Positions 21,587-23,118 of a DNA stretch of 23,118 nucleotides are shown piece after piece. Source of the DNA: Anaerolineae bacterium (GTDB lineage Bacteria; Chloroflexota; Anaerolineae; B4-G1); the NCBI GenBank assembly GCA_030612185.1, contig JAUWOI010000008.1:1-23118 (forward strand), in the 5' to 3' direction. Each line of letters begins with the position of its first letter. Position 1 is the first letter of the stretch. Made by a program: the position numbers and the translations under genes. Under the pieces are notes generated by a model that did no database searches, had not been told where the DNA came from, and saw nothing but the letters and a program-made list of their open reading frames with translations.

Positions 21587-21861
21587 GCTAATTTATTGAT
21601 CCGGTCGTAAGCAGCGTCGTGTTGGGCTACGTCGTCAATGATGATCCGTCGGTTGGCCACGTCCAGTAGGTAGGGAATGCAAAAGGGGCCACTGTGCAGG
21701 CTGAAGAAGAGGCTACCTTTGATGGGGCGATGTGCAACTTCGTCGGCGTGCTCGGCCAGCCATTCGACTTTGCGGACGATAACCTTGGCCGCTTTGGGAC
21801 TCTTGCAGGCCAGTTTGCGCAGTGCAACCCGAGCCTTCGACGTGAACTCGTGGCGATACAC
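21583..21861 (-). CDS. RelE/ParE-superfamily toxin-like protein
   Basis: A 92-residue protein with the RelE-like layout: N-terminal helices (FTSKARVALRKLACKSPKAA, KVEWLAEHAD), then HRPIKGSLFFSLHSGPFCIP and the closing strands YLLDVANRRIIIDDVAQHDAAY. RelE relatives cut messenger RNA on the ribosome; ParE relatives poison gyrase. Which one applies here is not clear. The GTG start at 21861 shares one base with the stop of the upstream gene (TAGTG), the usual coupling of antitoxin and toxin. Its stop overlaps the start of the SbcC-like gene by four bases, which is unusual. Confidence 0.82.
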   Translation of the reverse strand: MYRHEFTSKARVALRKLACKSPKAAKVIVRKVEWLAEHADEVAHRPIKGSLFFSLHSGPFCIPYLLDVANRRIIIDDVAQHDAAYDRINKLA

Positions 21862-22151
21862 TATATGTCCAACCCCAGGTCACGCAGCTCTTGCACTACC
21901 TCCTCGCTGCTGCTCAGATCCACCTCATCCCGCTGTATGGCCTCGTAATCTTCCTGCAACTCGGCCAGATAGATAGGAGCAGCCTCATCCGCCGAGTACA
22001 GCACCTTGACGCCATGCTCGTCCACGTAGTAGTCACGGCGGAGTTCTTCACGCACCACACGCCGCACAATAGCAGTGATGAGCGCTCCCAACTGTCTCGC
22101 AGTGAGTTGGGCAACCATCTGATCCAGCATCACGATTGTGTTCTCGCTCAC
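21861..22151 (-). CDS. Putative antitoxin partner of the RelE-like toxin
   Basis: A 96-residue protein when started at GTG 22151, which has GGGAGG 6 bases upstream; the frame is open to 22289, so a longer form cannot be excluded. It begins with a helical part (MLDQMVAQLTARQLGALITA), continues with EELRRDYYVDEHGVKVLYS and ends in an acidic tail (AELQEDYEAIQRDEVDLSSS then EEVVQELRDLGLDI). Such tails often wrap the toxin. No known DNA-binding fold stands out. The role is inferred from the one-base overlap with the RelE-like gene and from the size. Confidence 0.65.
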   Translation of the reverse strand: MSENTIVMLDQMVAQLTARQLGALITAIVRRVVREELRRDYYVDEHGVKVLYSADEAAPIYLAELQEDYEAIQRDEVDLSSSEEVVQELRDLGLDI

Positions 22152-22325
22152 AGAAAGCCTCCCGCCCACCTCCAGCGCCGTCGCACCCGGTTCCTTGCCG
22201 TAGATGGGCAGCACGAAGGAGAGATTATCGAAAGGAAAGGAGACCCAACGCGGGCAAGGAAGCGGCAATTTCGGGCAAAGCCCGGCCATGGCGCGTTAGC
22301 CGAAGTCGAGCCGGTTCTGCCATCA

Positions 22326-22571
22326 TTAAGCGACAGCCATATCAAATTCTGCGAGAGGGAAGGTGATAGCTCTTTGAATTCGTTCGCGTTGCCGGGCAAT
22401 CTCCTCAAGGCGCTTGTAGACCGGCGCGTCAAAATACTGCTCGCCGCACCTGTTGCACACCCAAACAGGCACGTTTTCGACGTAAATGGTCTGCCCTTTG
22501 AAGCGAAACCGGGCCAAAACACGCCGTTGCTCCATTTCCCCCTCGCAGAACTCGCATTGATCACCTTTCAT
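22326..22571 (-). CDS. YgiT-type (MqsA N-terminal-like) zinc-finger protein
   Basis: An 81-residue protein with two CXXC pairs, CEFC (residues 6-9) and CNRC (39-42), and the core VENVPVWVCNRCGEQYFD, matching the YgiT-type zinc finger found in MqsA antitoxins. It lacks the C-terminal helix-turn-helix of MqsA, so it may neutralise a toxin but not repress by itself. ATG 22571 has GAGAGG at about 8 bases. It follows the DUF4258 gene by 16 bases, the same toxin-first order as in mqsRA. Confidence 0.85.
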   Translation of the reverse strand: MKGDQCEFCEGEMEQRRVLARFRFKGQTIYVENVPVWVCNRCGEQYFDAPVYKRLEEIARQRERIQRAITFPLAEFDMAVA

Positions 22572-22587
22572 CGTATCTACCTCTCAG

Positions 22588-22866
22588 CTATTCTTCCCCG
22601 ACATAGGCTGTGATGATCAGCAATACGCCTGACAACAGAAAGCAACACACGACATACGCACGGCGGTAGTCAATGGTATCGCCGAGCACTTCATACCGGG
22701 TACCACGTGGGTCGTGGGTGAACTTACGCACGATTTCGCCTGTGTGGATGATGTTCTCAATATCGGCCGCTACCAGGAAATCATCGGCCATCTCGTCATT
22801 GGCGTGTGAGCTAATGCGGTACCTTTGCTCACGGATGGCCTGTCGCATACGTCGCGACACGTCCAT
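22588..22866 (-). CDS. DUF4258 protein, probable toxin of a YgiT-type module
   Basis: A 92-residue protein with the DUF4258 pattern: YRISSHANDEMADD near the N-terminus (His 21), DIENIIHTGEIVRKF, then RGTRYEVLGD and strands at the end (RRAYVVCCFLLSGVLLIITAY, more hydrophobic than usual). DUF4258 genes are commonly paired with YgiT-type zinc fingers and are regarded as RNase-like toxins related to MqsR in fold; activity here is inferred. ATG 22866 has GAGGAG 6-7 bases upstream. It is the first gene of the minus-strand array behind the promoter at 22944-22972. Confidence 0.82.
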   Translation of the reverse strand: MDVSRRMRQAIREQRYRISSHANDEMADDFLVAADIENIIHTGEIVRKFTHDPRGTRYEVLGDTIDYRRAYVVCCFLLSGVLLIITAYVGEE

Positions 22867-22897
22867 TTCATGCTCCTCATCCTCAAGGCTCGATTTC

Positions 22898-22920
22898 GGC
22901 TAACGCAATCGCGCTAACCG
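22898..22920. promoter_or_regulatory. CTAAC direct repeats downstream of the promoter
   Basis: GGCTAACG and GCGCTAACCG lie next to each other in the leader of the DUF4258 gene. They could be operator half-sites for autoregulation by the toxin-antitoxin complex, but this is only a positional argument. Confidence 0.3.
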
Positions 22921-22943
22921 ACCTATCTCACCGTCCCTTGCTG

Positions 22944-22972
22944 AGTATAGAGCAAGTATACGAGAGTGTCAA
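22944..22972 (-). promoter_or_regulatory. Near-consensus promoter of the toxin-antitoxin/SbcC array
   Basis: On the minus strand TTGACA (22967-22972) and TATACT (22944-22949) are 17 bases apart. The predicted start near 22937 gives a leader of about 70 bases to the ATG at 22866. It can drive the whole minus-strand array down to 17322, although the 174-base gap at 22152-22325 may hold a further promoter. Confidence 0.8.
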
Positions 22973-22999
22973 GATCACGTATTCATTCATCTATAATCT

Positions 23000-23022
23000 G
23001 AGTGAAAGCACATTGTTCACTC
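23000..23022. repeat. Inverted repeat upstream of the transposase-like gene
   Basis: GAGTGAA (23000-23006) and TTCACTC (23016-23022) are perfect 7-bp inverted repeats with a 9-base spacer. They overlap the region between a TATAAT at 22992-22997 and the start at 23081. They may be an operator or part of an insertion-sequence end. Confidence 0.5.
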
Positions 23023-23080
23023 AAAAGAAAACCTGAGTTATACTTCCCCCAAGTACCATACCATATCTTAGGAGGGAAGT

Positions 23081-23118
23081 ATGTCTACCGAAGACAAGAT
23101 GAACATCGATGAGAGACG
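23081..23118 (+). CDS. Start of a probable transposase/integrase gene, partial
   Basis: ATG 23081 follows TAGGAGG by 5-6 bases and opens the frame MSTEDKMNIDERR to the window edge. I recall similar N-termini in transposase or integrase-core proteins of Chloroflexota, but twelve residues do not prove this. It is divergent from the toxin-antitoxin array. Confidence 0.5.
   Translation, partial: MSTEDKMNIDER

Noticed and set aside
22152..22289. Upstream start (142 codons) for the antitoxin gene
   Set aside because: GTG 22151 has a good ribosome site and gives a usual antitoxin length; the extra N-terminal part is Pro-rich and has no better start signal, though it is not excluded.

Overview
The window (about 23 kb, GC-rich, bacterial) most resembles a chromosomal segment of a Chloroflexota (Anaerolineae-like) bacterium. 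This rests on gene content: a MalT-like LuxR regulator with an ATPase domain, multi-GAF/PAS kinases, a DsbD/CcdA-like protein with two thioredoxin-like domains, an SbcC-type ATPase, many small dispersed palindromes and minisatellites, and the start of a transposase-like gene. The taxonomic call is an inference from gene style, not from a marker gene.

Layout. (1) 1-3118, minus strand: a tightly coupled redox operon running from an uncharacterised 91-aa protein through an iron-sulfur-flavoprotein-like flavodoxin and a second flavodoxin-fold reductase to a NapH/NosR-like membrane ferredoxin, followed by an MDR-family dehydrogenase cut by the window edge. The ferredoxin gene is broken by a 201-bp MITE-like element with 14-bp terminal inverted repeats and a perfect 8-bp target duplication; removing element plus one duplication restores a 252-residue reading frame. 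(2) 3265-6042, minus: the LuxR/MalT-type regulator. (3) 6144-8804, plus: a 3-methyladenine DNA glycosylase, then a protein with three SH3b domains and a glycosidase-like domain. (4) 8837-9090: tRNA-Thr and tRNA-Tyr with promoter and terminator. (5) 9091-10569: microsatellite, palindromic repeat, a small lipoprotein, and a near-leaderless ribbon-helix-helix-like gene. (6) 10570-11551: an RNA-rich region with an extremely short tmRNA-like RNA (about 124 nt, with the alanine G3:U70 pair but no tag reading frame) and five tRNAs (His, Pro, Trp, Leu, Phe), several with non-canonical features, followed at once by an HNH endonuclease gene. (7) 12083-17276: a two-component locus with a GAF-GAF-PAS-GAF-PAS histidine kinase coupled to a receiver-kinase hybrid, divergent from an OmpR-type response regulator. 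(8) 17322-22866, minus: a DUF4258/YgiT pair, an antitoxin/RelE-like pair, the SbcC-type ATPase and the thioredoxin/DsbD-like membrane protein, mostly with overlapping or nearly abutting reading frames, behind a near-consensus promoter. (9) 23081-end, plus: the first codons of a probable transposase.

The most unusual items are the tag-less tmRNA-like RNA beside an atypical tRNA cluster, the exactly dated-looking MITE insertion in the ferredoxin gene, and the physical coupling of a toxin gene to an SbcC-like ATPase that carries an in-frame insertion of three 33-bp repeats.
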